The notes below the pieces were generated by a model. That model was not told where the DNA came from and did not search any database. It saw nothing but the letters and a program-made list of their open reading frames with translations. From Cinnamomum chago (lineage: Eukaryota; Streptophyta; Magnoliopsida; Laurales; Lauraceae), in contig CP142461.1 of the NCBI GenBank assembly GCA_038049695.1, positions 30,945,001 to 31,009,000 of the forward strand: 64,000 nt of DNA. Reading direction: 5' to 3'. This document shows, in pieces, positions 10,547-22,700 of the stretch. The translations under genes were made by a program, and so were the position numbers. Within the stretch, counting starts at the first letter, position 1, and every line of letters starts with the position of its first letter.

Positions 10547-11839
10547 CTATTGGAAGCACATAATGGTAATATTATCCTTGGCGCCCTCGATCTGGTTATA
10601 GATTACCCAGAATCTTTTGGCGAACTTAGTGATGTTTTCAGTTTCCCTCATATGGATCGCCATGAGGTTGCCACCCGTCTTCGGGATGACCCGATGTGCT
10701 TGAAACTTTTCAACGAAGGAGTTCTGGAGCTGCTGCCAGCTTGGAACCGATCCCCCGGGAAGCGCGCAGAACCATCTGAGGGGGATGTCACCTAAACTGG
10801 AGGAGAAGACTCTATAATTTAGGTGGTTGACGTCCCCCCAAACCGACATTCGCTGAGTGAAATGTCGAAGGTGCACCGCGGGGTCCGAGGCTCCGTCATA
10901 GAGGACGAATCTCGAAACGTTGAATCTCTTGGGGAGAGAGAAATCCTTTATTTCCTGAGAGAAAGGGGACATGCCTTGGTCCTCTGCGTCGTAGGTGTCT
11001 AGCTGGTCTCGATCAAGGCCGACTTCGACCATCTTGTGCTGGACCTCCCGCCTGACATGTTGAACAAGCCATTCTCTCTGGTCTCCCCCTTTCTTTGGCC
11101 GCAGTGACTCCGACCTAAGCGAATCTGGTCCGAACGACTCTAGTTCTTGGTGTGATCTCCTAGGGCCGCTGCGCAGATGGCTGCTACTCGAGCCTTCTTC
11201 TTCGTCACGGTCTCTTCTTTTATTGGTCAGGACTTGCCTTAAGTCCTGTCTATCCAGAGGGTCCCGTTGGTGTCCGAGGGGCGGGGGCACGAGTCCCTTT
11301 CTCCTTCGTATTGAGCTGCTCCTGGAGTTGACAAATCAATTCGTCATTCTCTTGGATGACTTGGTTCATGACCTTAAGGTCTTCAAGCAGAGGGTCGGCT
11401 TCTTCATCAATTTGGTGAAAGGACTGAGCGTCATCGTGAGTGTGGCGATGAGAGTGATGAGACCTGGCCCCACAGGAGTCTTGCCGCGTCGTCGAGGGTC
11501 TGGCAGGGAAACATTATGTTGGGGATGCTCAGGTGGCTGAGCAATATGGTGAAGAGGAATTATCTGGCGATCATTACGCGGGGGAAGTGTCGTCAATGCC
11601 CTAGACGAGGAGTCTGACTGGACGATGCCTTCTATACACACGGGGCCATATTTTCCCCCGGATCTCCTTTGGTGAAGGACCGCCGAAGGTTCTGGAGGCG
11701 GGGGAAAGACTAGTGGAATCTCTAATGACTCCGGAGGCAGGAGATAGGCTGGTGGTGGCACCGTGGGTGCCACTGGAGGTAACGATGAGGCTTTCTGGGT
11801 CTTTGAAGAGCCTTCGCCATTTCTGGTTTTTGGAGGCAT
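10547..11839 (-). pseudogene. Decayed Gypsy gag
   Basis: The reading frame starts MPPKTRNGEGSS at 11839. It has a Pro-rich N-terminus and then shifts frame near 11368 into a coiled-coil-like segment (ENDELICQLQEQLNTKEKG). After a second shift and a stop it resumes from 11290 to 10547. The last part carries the retrotransposon gag core (SLPKRFNVSRFVLYDGASDP, then SLGDIPLRWFCALPGGSV). At least two frame breaks make it non-functional as read. No CCHC knuckle follows. Confidence 0.8.
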
Positions 11840-11885
11840 GACTTTGGCAGATTTGGTTTAACAATTTCCCATAGACGACGCCAAT

Positions 11886-12548
11886 TGTAAGTGCTTAAAA
11901 ATTACAGACTTGATTAGGAGAGGATTCTGCTCTCAATTTGATTATTTGGGAAATGATTATCCTCCTAAAACCTGAAAGGGAAAGCGAAGACAAAGGTCAG
12001 AGCCCCTAATTGTAGGCAACCGAAGACACTCCGATGCCTGAGTTAGTTTAATAACCGAACTGAGGAGGAGTGAATGGAGAAAAAAGAATATATGAATGTC
12101 TCTTCTTGCATACCTTTGGTGGTTTTACCTCATGCATATATATAGGCGTGAGAGTTGACTCTTGGGGCAGAGTCCCATCAGATCCTTCCTGAGTGGAGGT
12201 AGGTAAAAAGAGGAAGTCCCTTTAACCTGCATTTTGCCTCCTGAGTGGGGGTAGGTGACGGTACTGTCCCATCTGCCCATGTCTCAATGGTTGTAGATGT
12301 GACCGCGAGATAAGGCTGGCTACTTATCTAGGTCCGACGCTCAATCTTCCTGCCAGCTTTGTCGTCGTACCTTTACGGCAGCGCATTTATGGCTGAAGGA
12401 GAGCAGAGACCGAGATCAAGTTAGGGTCGAGACCGAGATGCGCCTTGCAGATATTTTCACTCTTTGGGATCTTTTCCGGCTGACACTTTTGCCGAGCTAG
12501 GTAAGACCAAGATCGAGAATTATCCTGATATTAAGAAATGCGCCCACA
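11886..12548 (-). repeat. 5' LTR of the gag-only element
   Basis: This is the upstream LTR in minus orientation, 663 bp, directly followed on the minus strand by the priming-site region. It carries a single copy of the segment that is duplicated in the other LTR. Confidence 0.85.
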
Positions 12549-13017
12549 TATATACGAAAAAGAATAAAGGGAGTTTTGAATAAAGTATATTTAATGTGAT
12601 ATTTACCAAAAAATTTTTTTTTTTTTTGAAGGTTTTACTTGAGTTTCGTTGATATAGTAAAGTGCCAAACGTACACTAACGATAAAACATGCAATTCCAA
12701 CTGTTCAACAAAAAGGCCTCGATCCGAGTTCCATTAAACCATGCATCAGTTATTGTCGTGGGAATTATCACGATCTTTGATTGATTCTTTTCCCTTGTCT
12801 CACACGAGACGCACGTCATCGAAATCCAAAAGAAGAAAAAAAGAAAAACGGCATAAAGCACCAAGAATCGTAACCATTACGATACGATACGATACATACG
12901 ATCGAACTAACAAAAAAGATACATCTAAATACGAAACCTTTTCGCTTCTGCCATTTCTTCTTCTCTTTCTTTCTCGATCGGACTTCATCGAAGGCCACAA
13001 AACATTCATCTAAAACC
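12549..13017 (+). promoter_or_regulatory. Probable promoter and 5' leader of the Polycomb gene
   Basis: About 470 bp lie between the gag-only element and the predicted start codon. The last 70 bp before ATG are pyrimidine-rich (TTCTTCTTCTCTTTCTTTCTC), typical of plant 5' leaders. A GATAC repeat lies near 12880-12897. I see no convincing TATA box. The retrotransposon ends only about 470 bp upstream of the coding start. Confidence 0.4.
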
Positions 13018-13676
13018 ATGGCACTGAAGGCCACCGAATCTTCATCTAAGCCCAAGGTGGTTTCTGTTTCTTCGTAACACCATCCTTCTCCGTTTTTGTT
13101 TCTCTTTTATCGGGTATTCCCAACCATCTTTCCGTTTTTTCGGACGTTGAATTTTATCCGGATCAAGATCAAAGATTAGATCTTTTGTTTGTTTCGTTTT
13201 TATTGTATTTGCTTTGATTGCATACTTTACATAGCCTTGTTTGTTATGGGTTTAGTTAGTTATGAAATCTTTACGTATTCCTGAATTAGGGTTTCCAGGG
13301 AATTCGAGTTTCTCAATTCCCTGTTGTTTTCGGTGGAATTTCGTGATTGATGTTTGTAATTCCATGAAAACAGATGGATGGATGATTGTTGGGTGGGTGA
13401 AATCCGCATTGGGTTTTTCACTCACTAGTAAAACTTGTGCATTTCAGTTATAGTTTGTGAGAATAAATGCATTTCTGTGAAGAAACTACCCTGAATTGGA
13501 TGGAATTTTGCATAGGCAGGGTGCAACATGGATGATAAACTTGATACCTAATTCTATCGCCTTCGCATTCGGTGTATGAGCTTAATTGTTCATCAACTGC
13601 CTGCATAGTGGACAGCTTAGTGGCATCTAGTTTTCATACACACTTTTGTGGATTTTGATGAATGGTTAGGATTGTG

Positions 13677-13767
<91 letters not shown>

Positions 13768-16700
13768 CACTGCTGGTGGTTGTACCTATCCAACGGAACG
13801 TGTGAAGGTGGGCTCTTTGTTCTGTGGTTTGGCCTTTGCAATATAATGAGTTGTGAAGGTTTTTCTGTTGTTCATTCTCTGATTTGTGTCCATCTGAAGA
13901 TGAATACAGTTTGGCTGAATTCTATAACCCAAAAGAATGCACTTGTATGCTGGCATGTGATTCTTAAATTGCAAATACAAATCTTATTGACTGAAGGGTT
14001 TGCTATAACCTAGATAATAATGCAGTTGTTGGTATCTCGATATCAAATGCTGGATTTTACTCTTGTCGGGGTAGTTGTAGTTCTTGAATTTGAACTTTGA
14101 GTCTAAAAAACCCAAAGGGCATGTACAGTGGATGGACTGAAATATAAGCATTGGTTGTTTTTTTTCTGTTTTGGAATTTTATGATCCTTGATGAAGGTTT
14201 TGTATGGGACTGTGGGCTTGAGTTTTGGAAGTGGAAAGATCATGGTTTGGTGCTTTTTAAATACTAATCTTTCTAACTACAGATGTGTGGCCGTGCTTTA
14301 TAAATCTCACTATACCACGAATCTAACCCTTCGGTTGACGGCATCCAAAACAATAAAAAGGGTTCATGGAAAATGCCCTTGTTCCAACTTCCATATAAAA
14401 AAAGATCTATTTGGTAGCTTGAATTTTGCAAAATTTGTGAAGTTTGGGACACTGCCTAAATTTGGTAGTGCCAATTAGTTCAATAGTCTTGACAACCAAA
14501 TGTGGGCCAACATGTATGAACTCAAGGCTTTGAGTTACGTACAGATCTCATAATTCATCTTTTTTTATTTTATTTTTCTAACAAATGGTGCAAATTGATA
14601 AAGACAGTTTGATGATGGATAACCTTAACAGGATGAAAATATTGAGAAGGGAGTCAACATCCCTATAAAAGAGGGGAGAAGGAAGCCGCTGCCAAACTAC
14701 AAGCACGTAGTTTTCTGCATAAAAGGCCCTGGAGAATTCTAGACAGCTCTAGCACTCTTAATTTATAATTTCTAAATTAGCAAATCACAAGACAGTAATG
14801 GAAAAATAAAGAAGCTTAAAATGACGAGTAGCGCGCACACACTAGAAAAAAATTGATTAATGTGGTTCTTCATTGTGTGTGACTCTGTTCATTAGAGAAG
14901 ACAATTGGAGGTTTCTATTATGTGCTTCATGTTCCATGTTATTCTTGTTTCTAACTAAATAATTGATTGAAATTAAAACTGGGATTGACTAGACAGTATT
15001 TGTTTTTGTCTTTTTTTCCTCTCCTTTGCAGAAATCTAAAGAACAATCAAATGAGGCTTCTGGGACCATTACATCTAGGATATGGCAGCTAAAAAATCAA
15101 ATTCAAGCTGCTAGAGTTGTTTCAATTAAAGTAAGCCATTGCATAGATCCTAAATTTTTTTAATAGTAGGTACTTTGCATGTGAGTGCTGTTAGTTCATG
15201 CTTGTCATGCATCTTTTTCATGTATTTTTTCTGAAACGTTCTTCTCTACATTCATTCACTCTATGACATTACTTTTAAACTGACATAAATTTGATCATGC
15301 ATGCATGCAAAGTGTATCATAAACTTGCGTCCGTACATGGCTATGAAGTTTTGAGTCCATGCAGTAATATTTTTCATTCTTGTAACTTGTAAATAGGTTT
15401 AGAAATGGCATGTATCTACCCCTGCACTTTATTTGCATATCCGGTGAGCTTACGATTTTGACATGAGTGCCCAGTTTGATATGGAGAACAGAGATTGACC
15501 TTGGAGTCAAGGCTCCTCATGAAATACTACGAATTATCTAGAACAGTTCCCAAAACAGACATGATATCCCCAAGTTTTATGAGAGGAATTTCAAAATTAT
15601 CAAATTGATAATCATCCTCAGTCATTTAGAGTCCTAGACACCCACTTTTGAAACAAAATGTTCAGCAGTTGCATCATTGATCTTTTTATTCCCATTCATG
15701 TCTCTTAAACTGCATCGAACCTCTGGAATTTAAACTAGGAAAGAGAAGTTTTAAAATTACTCCTGTGCTCTTGATTACGCGGGAATCAATTTTTACATAT
15801 TAGCTAGTGAAAATTTTTTTTGGGGGAAAGATAATGGTGGGTTTTTGGAAAAAGGAAAACAAAAACAAGCAGAACAAGGCCAGGCCTGATGTCTAAGATG
15901 GGCAATGGCCCAAGAAACAATGCTGACAAGAAGCAACAGAGCAACTACAGATAAACATAAACCACATTACCCATGATAAAGTAAGCTTTGACGTGGGACA
16001 CCAACCTTAGCTAAGGAATCAGCTGCTGAGCTGGCTTTCCTTGGCACACGGGAGAGTTCCACCTGATTCTCACTGAGTAGGTCTTTCACCCCACTTTCGA
16101 CTGTTCAAGGGGGAAGTGCTGTCCCTTTGGTCCAGCGTATGGCACATCCAGAATTGCATTCAATGATTGCAGGAAAGAGGCCCAGATTGCAGCCTTCTAG
16201 CACTTTGGTGACAAACACGAGAAACTCACCCCTCATTTACCTGAAATGATTTCTTGGTAGTTCCCCACGGTGCCCTGATCAAGCTGCCTATCCCCAGTCA
16301 CCCTTGGGATACCCTTAGCAGTTAACACTAGCTTCAAAGTTTAGCTACCACAATTTGGAAATGGGAAACCCTTTAACTCTTAGCTGTCCTGGGATCGGGG
16401 TGCTTCCCATGATCACCATCCATGGTCTATAACCAGGAAAGGGGATGAGAGCTCATTGTCAGCTGCTTCAATGATTTATTACACTTCCATCTTTGACTGG
16501 AGACATATCCATATCTTGTTGCCCTCAACCCTGTGGATTAAGATGGGCATCTTTCCCCAAATGCTATACATCCAGTCTTCTACTAGCCTCGTTATTTCTG
16601 TCCCCAGTTCTAGGTGACCCACCAGAGTGCGGCACTTTAATTCATGCTTATAAGATTCTAGACTTTTATGGTCCACCCTGATGGCATTACTCTCCTCCTC

Positions 16701-19700
16701 AGTCTTTCTGACCTGAAACATTAGGCTGTCTTGGTTCCTTAGGTTACTATCTTGTGAGAGCTTCTGGGCATCCGAACTCTACTGCATTTCCTTAGGTTGT
16801 CTGACCTCCCTGCTTAAATTTCTTCCTGATGTTGTCTGGCCTTAAAAGCGCGAGCTGAGCTTTTACCCTGAAGCCTCCCCAAGACCTCCCATGCACTATC
16901 CCTATTGCCTTGTCTGCTTTCTCTTGCAATATGCTGATCCTTGGGGATAAAGCAATCTATAATGCAGCTGGTGCAGCTGGCCGTGCAGCACATGTCCTTG
17001 ACCATAATACAGGAAATACCATCTGGCAAGTTTGAAACCAAAACAGCGATTTCTTGATGTTGACTTCATAGTTTGCCTTTGCCTAGGTGGCTCCATTGAT
17101 ACCAACACTCAACATTCTCCATCAACTTCAACTGCTAAAGCAACAAATAGTTGGTCATTGAGCCAACCTCCAAGCTCAATAAAATTCGACCTCGAGAAGA
17201 TCATGACCTCGAGCTTTAGCAGGTGAATGGATGTTTCAACATGAAGCATCAACCTCACCTTCACCTCTTGCCTCTTGTCAGTTGTATTGGGGAGATATTA
17301 TTAATAATATATATTGACTCCTGAAGATTATTTGATTCAATTATTTTGAAATTGAAATCACTGGGGTCTTATATGCAATTTGATTCAAGGATTAAAAAGC
17401 GGACTCGGGACCTGACTCAGTCAGGGCCACGTCCAAGTCTAGTCGCCCAACTCTGCTGTATCCCATGGTCAAGTCCCAATTTAGGGTTCAGAAAAATTAT
17501 AAAATATACTAAAAAAGGAAAAAGAAAAAGAAAACATGCCAAGTAGCTGGGTTATTGTGTGGAGTGGAGAATTACTGCTTTAAATGTAACAAGATTCAAT
17601 CAGTGACTTTATAGTGGATCTAATGGGGACTGAAATTTGTCACACTAAACAAAGCCCACCTACTGTAGGGTTCACCTTCACCTGAATTTATGAAACAGAA
17701 AGAAGGTAGGAGATGGATAAATTGTGGCACAGATATGAGGAGCTGGGATTTGGTCTTATCATATTATCCAGATATATAATTGTAGGTGCTACATGTTGTA
17801 ACTTGTAAGATACCATATACCAACCCAAAAGCTTTTAGGCGATGTGGGACTTTCCAACACTTCCCCTCATGTGTTGGCCCAACAGATTTTGTGGACGGGC
17901 CTGCCACATGGGCTACATAAGAACGACGGGGTTGGAACCCGCTTCGATACCATGTAAGATACCATATACCAACCCAAAAGCTTAAGCTGATAGGTGAAAG
18001 GCCCAAACAGGTATATGAGGCCCTATCCAACTCGGGGCTTGGGCGATGTCGGACTTCTCAACACATGTTACAAATTCATTGTGATAAAATTAAGAGTGAC
18101 CAGAATAGTGTTGCTAGGTACAGGCAGGTGTTGGTGAAGAGAATTGATGGATCATAAGTGGGACCATGTACAAAAGAAAAGAAGAAATGGAAATAACGGT
18201 GCCCCATGACCCATCAGAACCGAAAATGGAAATGCAAAATGCAAATGGAGCCACTGCAAAGAAGGTGATTATTCATTGGCCGAGTCAGGTCAGAGTCAGT
18301 CAAAGTTGACTTGGCCGATTTTTTAATCCTTGATTTGATTGACTGGTCTTGGTTAATCAGTGATGTTGGCTGTCTTGTGAGATTTTTTCTTTCTTATGCC
18401 TATTTGGATTTAAAGATTATAATTAAGCAAAGTGATTATTGATCAGCAGTTTCTCCATCCTTTCTTTGGTTCTTTACAGCAGCAGTTTATTGATGCTATA
18501 AAATGGCTTACCATGTTGCTCCTTATCCTATATAGGTAGACATTTTAGAGAGCGATGTCATTTGTAGCTTTTCATACTTTATTTTTTCTTTTTAAAAGTT
18601 ACATGCCATTTGTACTCATGTTGCAATTGAATTCTTCTATGCTTATGGGGAAGCAAATGGAATTTTTTTTTTTTCTGTAAGCTAAAGGGTCTTCACATCT
18701 TGTCAATTTTTAGCATTTCTTTTTAGATGCATACACGCATATAGAAGTATTGAGAGGGTTTTACCAAAAAAAAAAAAAAAAAAAAAACTTTAGATGGCCA
18801 CTAGACCAAAAAGGTCACTTTAGCAAACCTCACACCAAACCAGCCTTCTTGCCCAAAAAATCTGGTTTTTTTTTTTACCTTTGTTTTCGAAGCTCGACGT
18901 CGACTCTCGCTAAAACTAGCGAGGGTCATATTGTAAAGTCCCTGTGTATGACAAAAGGCGAGCAGTCATGGTGCATTCCACAGCCCACTCACACCCTCCA
19001 ACGCGATTCGATGCCTCTTCTCCCACTGCAAGTCCTCTCCTCTGCTCCCCTGGAGCAGATCCCCCAAACTCCCATTCGGCATGTACTTGTACAATAGAAA
19101 ATTTGTCTATTTGTTGGACATGTACCTAAACAGCCACACAATGTTCCAATGTCAGATTCTCCCTGGTGTCTGAATCTCAGCCGAGAACCCATAGTCGCAG
19201 CGTCCCCTCTTCCCTACCAGTTTCTTGATCACTACATCCATACTGCCCGGCATCACTCCGTGACAGACCGTACCCGCACCGCCTTTTCCTATTTTGTTGT
19301 GTTCCTTGATGCATTTGAGCACTTCATCCAACGTGAAATCCAGCAGTTGAAATGCGGTCATCTTCCACTCCTTGCATTTCCGTTTCCCCTTTGACCAAAT
19401 CCAGCCACTCAACATCACAGCACCTATTGTTACCGAAATGTCAACAGCCAAGACACTCATCAGGACCTTCCATTGCAGACGAGAGAGTTTTTTTTCTCAA
19501 TACTAGCGAGGGTCGACGTCGACCTTCAAAATAAAGGTAAAAAAAATAAAAAATGATTTTTGGGCGGGAAGGCTGGTTTGGTGTGAAGTTTGCTAAAGTG
19601 ACCTTTTTGGTCTAGTGGTCATCTGAAGTTTTTTTTTTTTTTTTTTGGTAAAATCCTCAAGTATAAATGTACATATATATTCCTTATTTTTTTTCCATTA

Positions 19701-22700
19701 AAAAATCTTTCACCTTTGATTTCCAGACATTTCAAAGTTGGCAACGTATCTATATTATATTGTATTGTGCCTGATGCCTCAATTTTACGTGTCAAATTCT
19801 TGTGGTCCCTGCTGTATCCACTGTGTGGCCCTGCTATGTTGATTCTTTATCTATGGGTACGAATCATAAGCTTTTATGTGTAATTGAAAAAGATTGGTTT
19901 TGTACAACAATGTGCTGGCAAAAAAAAAAAAAAATGGTAGAGTAATTAATTTTTCTCCTTTTGATCCACTTTGAGCAGTTATGAAGTAGATAATATGCCT
20001 AATAGGATTTATAGAAAAGCAGAATGCTAAGTAATAAACCATGTAACCCCTTTAATATCGAACCAAACCATCTCAATTAACCAACAAGTGAAGAATATTA
20101 AATGATCTGTACGTACAACCATGAAATCATGAGCCATTTAACCACAAAATTCTTAAGCTTCAGGAAAATCAACATACTTGATGAGGATTAAACCAAAAAC
20201 AAGATTTTCTTCTTCCTTACTGCATAGTGTTGACACCAGGGAATAACCTCAAGTCCTCAACTACACCCCTCAAGGATCATGTGTACTTAACCTGGCTTGC
20301 ATCTGAACCAGATTAGTTCTTTTGGACCAAATACTGGATCTCACACATAATTGAATGCATGCATTGGAGCTTTTGAGATTATGTTTTCTCATATGTGCGT
20401 CTATGATAACTAAAGTTTCTGAATTTATTCCAACTGTCTGCTTTGTAGGACAAGGTTGAAAAGAATAGAAAGAATTTAGAAGTTCACACGTCTCAGCTCT
20501 TGACTTCAGCAACATCTAAAAAAGATCTTTGTTCAATCGAGACTAACACAATGAAGAACATGCTTTCATTTAGAATTGAGAGTACTCTCCATGCGCCAGT
20601 TGACCCAGAATCAGGTGATAAAGAAAGTGTTGCCTGTCAGGAAGTACTGCCTGCGGCAATAGTATTTGGAAACGATAATGATGGAGAGTCTCTTATTCAC
20701 TTTATCAAGCTTCCTTATATTGAAAAGATTCAACGATATACTACATGGATATTTTTGAGTCGGTATGACAAGGTTCCTTAATTATTTTCTACACTTTTAT
20801 ACATGCTTGCATATTGAATTACTACAGATAGTAGATATATTTTCATTTAGTGTTTTTAAGAGTATACATATTCAGTTAGTTTGTATATGCAGCCCATTCA
20901 TGGATTCAAGTTATTTGCATGTGAAGAGTTCATATGAAAAGAAAAATCGAAGAAAGAGAAATTGCATGTGTCTTTCAAAGTAGCTACTGTTATTTGATAT
21001 CTTCACTGGGGCTGCCAACAGGCTGGGTTTTAATTCTGTGTTTTTAACCTTTGCAGGATCCAAGTATGGGCCTGGAAACTGAATACCAAATTAGAGTCTG
21101 TCCATTTTTAAGTCTAAATCCAAATTTGGATCTGATTCTAGGCTCAGATTTGAAAAAAATTCTAAATGAGCCTTTTTAATTTTAATTCAAAAGAGGGGCC
21201 CATTACGATTCCAAACCAGAATCTGAATTATAGAAGGCCTATTAAATTCAAACAGCTCTCATGAATGGATTTGATTTGGATGATTAGGAAATTTCGACCC
21301 TAGATTAGAATCCTTATCCTGCCAGTCAAACTTAAAACCATGCCTGGATCTCATAAAGTTAGTAGGCTGGGCTCATCTGGATCCAGGATGGGTTCTACAA
21401 TCTAGCCTTCTTGACAACATTAATTCATAATAATTATCTCAGAAAACATGCAAGAAGCACTATGTTTTAGTACTAAGTACTCTTGAAATCATTGAACAAA
21501 ACTAGGAATAGATGATGCAAATCCCTAATGATGTTACCTTCTGCAAATGTTCTTCCATCCTCAGATGCTAGTGCAGCAAGCTTTTAATACACTCCACGCA
21601 TTCATGAATACTACTAAATGAAACCTTTTGCACAGTTGAGTTGGTACCATGTTGTTCTTATTCATCATCATCAAAGCCCTGTCTTAACTATTTTGGGGTC
21701 AGCTACATGAATTCTATTTCACCATTCTAGTCTATACTGGGCTAAATCCGTGGTTAGGCTGCACTTCTTCATATCCATCTGTTCTACTTTCATCCATGTT
21801 CCATTCGGTCTACCCCTTTTCCTTGATGGGTCATCAGCTTGCATAGAAAAACTTTTCCTCATCTACACCATTGCTAGCCCGCGTTGGATATGTCCAAACC
21901 ATCTCAAACGAGTATCAATTAATTTATACCTATTGATGGTACCCCAAAATTCTTCCAAATGCTCCTAAATGCGCTCATTTCTGATTCTATCTTTCCTAGA
22001 TTTACCACACATCCATCTCAAAATTCTCATCTTTGCTACACTCAATTTTTACTTGTGTTGATTCTTGATTGGAAAACATGTTGCTTCATAGGTCATAGTT
22101 GATCTAATCATCGTCTTGTAAATTTTTCCTTTAATCTTGTTCGTATACACTAGTCACAAGCACTCTAGAAGAAAGTTTCCACTTTAACCGTCCATCTCTT
22201 ATCTTATGTTCGACATCTTCCTCGATCTCTCCATCGTTACTAATTATAGAGCTAATGTATTAAAAGGAATCTTTGCATGGTTTCCTATGATGCCCATATA
22301 CGAATATACGAGGGTATGGACACATATGATCGGGGATATGACTCTGCACTTTTGGAAATCTGGGATATGGATATGGGTGTCCTAATTTTTCCTTTAGATC
22401 ATGTTTGCATTAATGAAATTATCATTGTTTATGTTCCTTTCTAACATTTTTTATGTTGAGAAGTAAGAAAATTTAAAGAACTAAATGAAATAATGGACTT
22501 GCTACGTAGGATTTTCCAAACTTATGCCCGTAGAAGTTTTGGTGCAGTATCGGGGACCGATACAAGTATCGTATCGGTCAGATATAGATACATTGGGATT
22601 GTACAAGTATCCAGGCACCATAGATGGTATCTCTTATGCTTTAATTCTCCCAGGAGTTACATCTATTTGCACATCCCCACTGAAGTTGTAATTTGTATAT

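Larger units (their letters stand above)
9732..12548 (-). mobile_element. Gag-only non-autonomous LTR retrotransposon (TR-GAG type)
   Basis: Two long direct repeats, 9732-10452 and 11886-12548, begin TGTAAGTG and end in CA. They bracket a 1.4-kb interior that encodes only gag on the minus strand. Beside the right LTR the minus strand reads ATTGGCGTCGTCTATGGGAA, a priming-site region common in plant Gypsy elements. A G-rich tract next to the left LTR (CTAGGGGGC on the minus strand, near 10460) could be the polypurine tract. Flanks are TGTAT and TATAT, a 5-bp duplication with one mismatch. No protease, reverse transcriptase or integrase fits in the interior, so movement would need proteins from another element. 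Confidence 0.85.

Noticed and set aside
10442-10795. Plus-strand open frame in the gag-only element
   Set aside because: It starts at the LTR edge and lies antisense to the recognisable gag core.
13617-14013. Long Arg-Glu or Leu-Ser open frames across the GA tract
   Set aside because: They are translations of a dinucleotide microsatellite in an intron.
18944-19394. Plus-strand open frames in the Pack-MULE
   Set aside because: They are antisense shadows of the captured kinase fragment.
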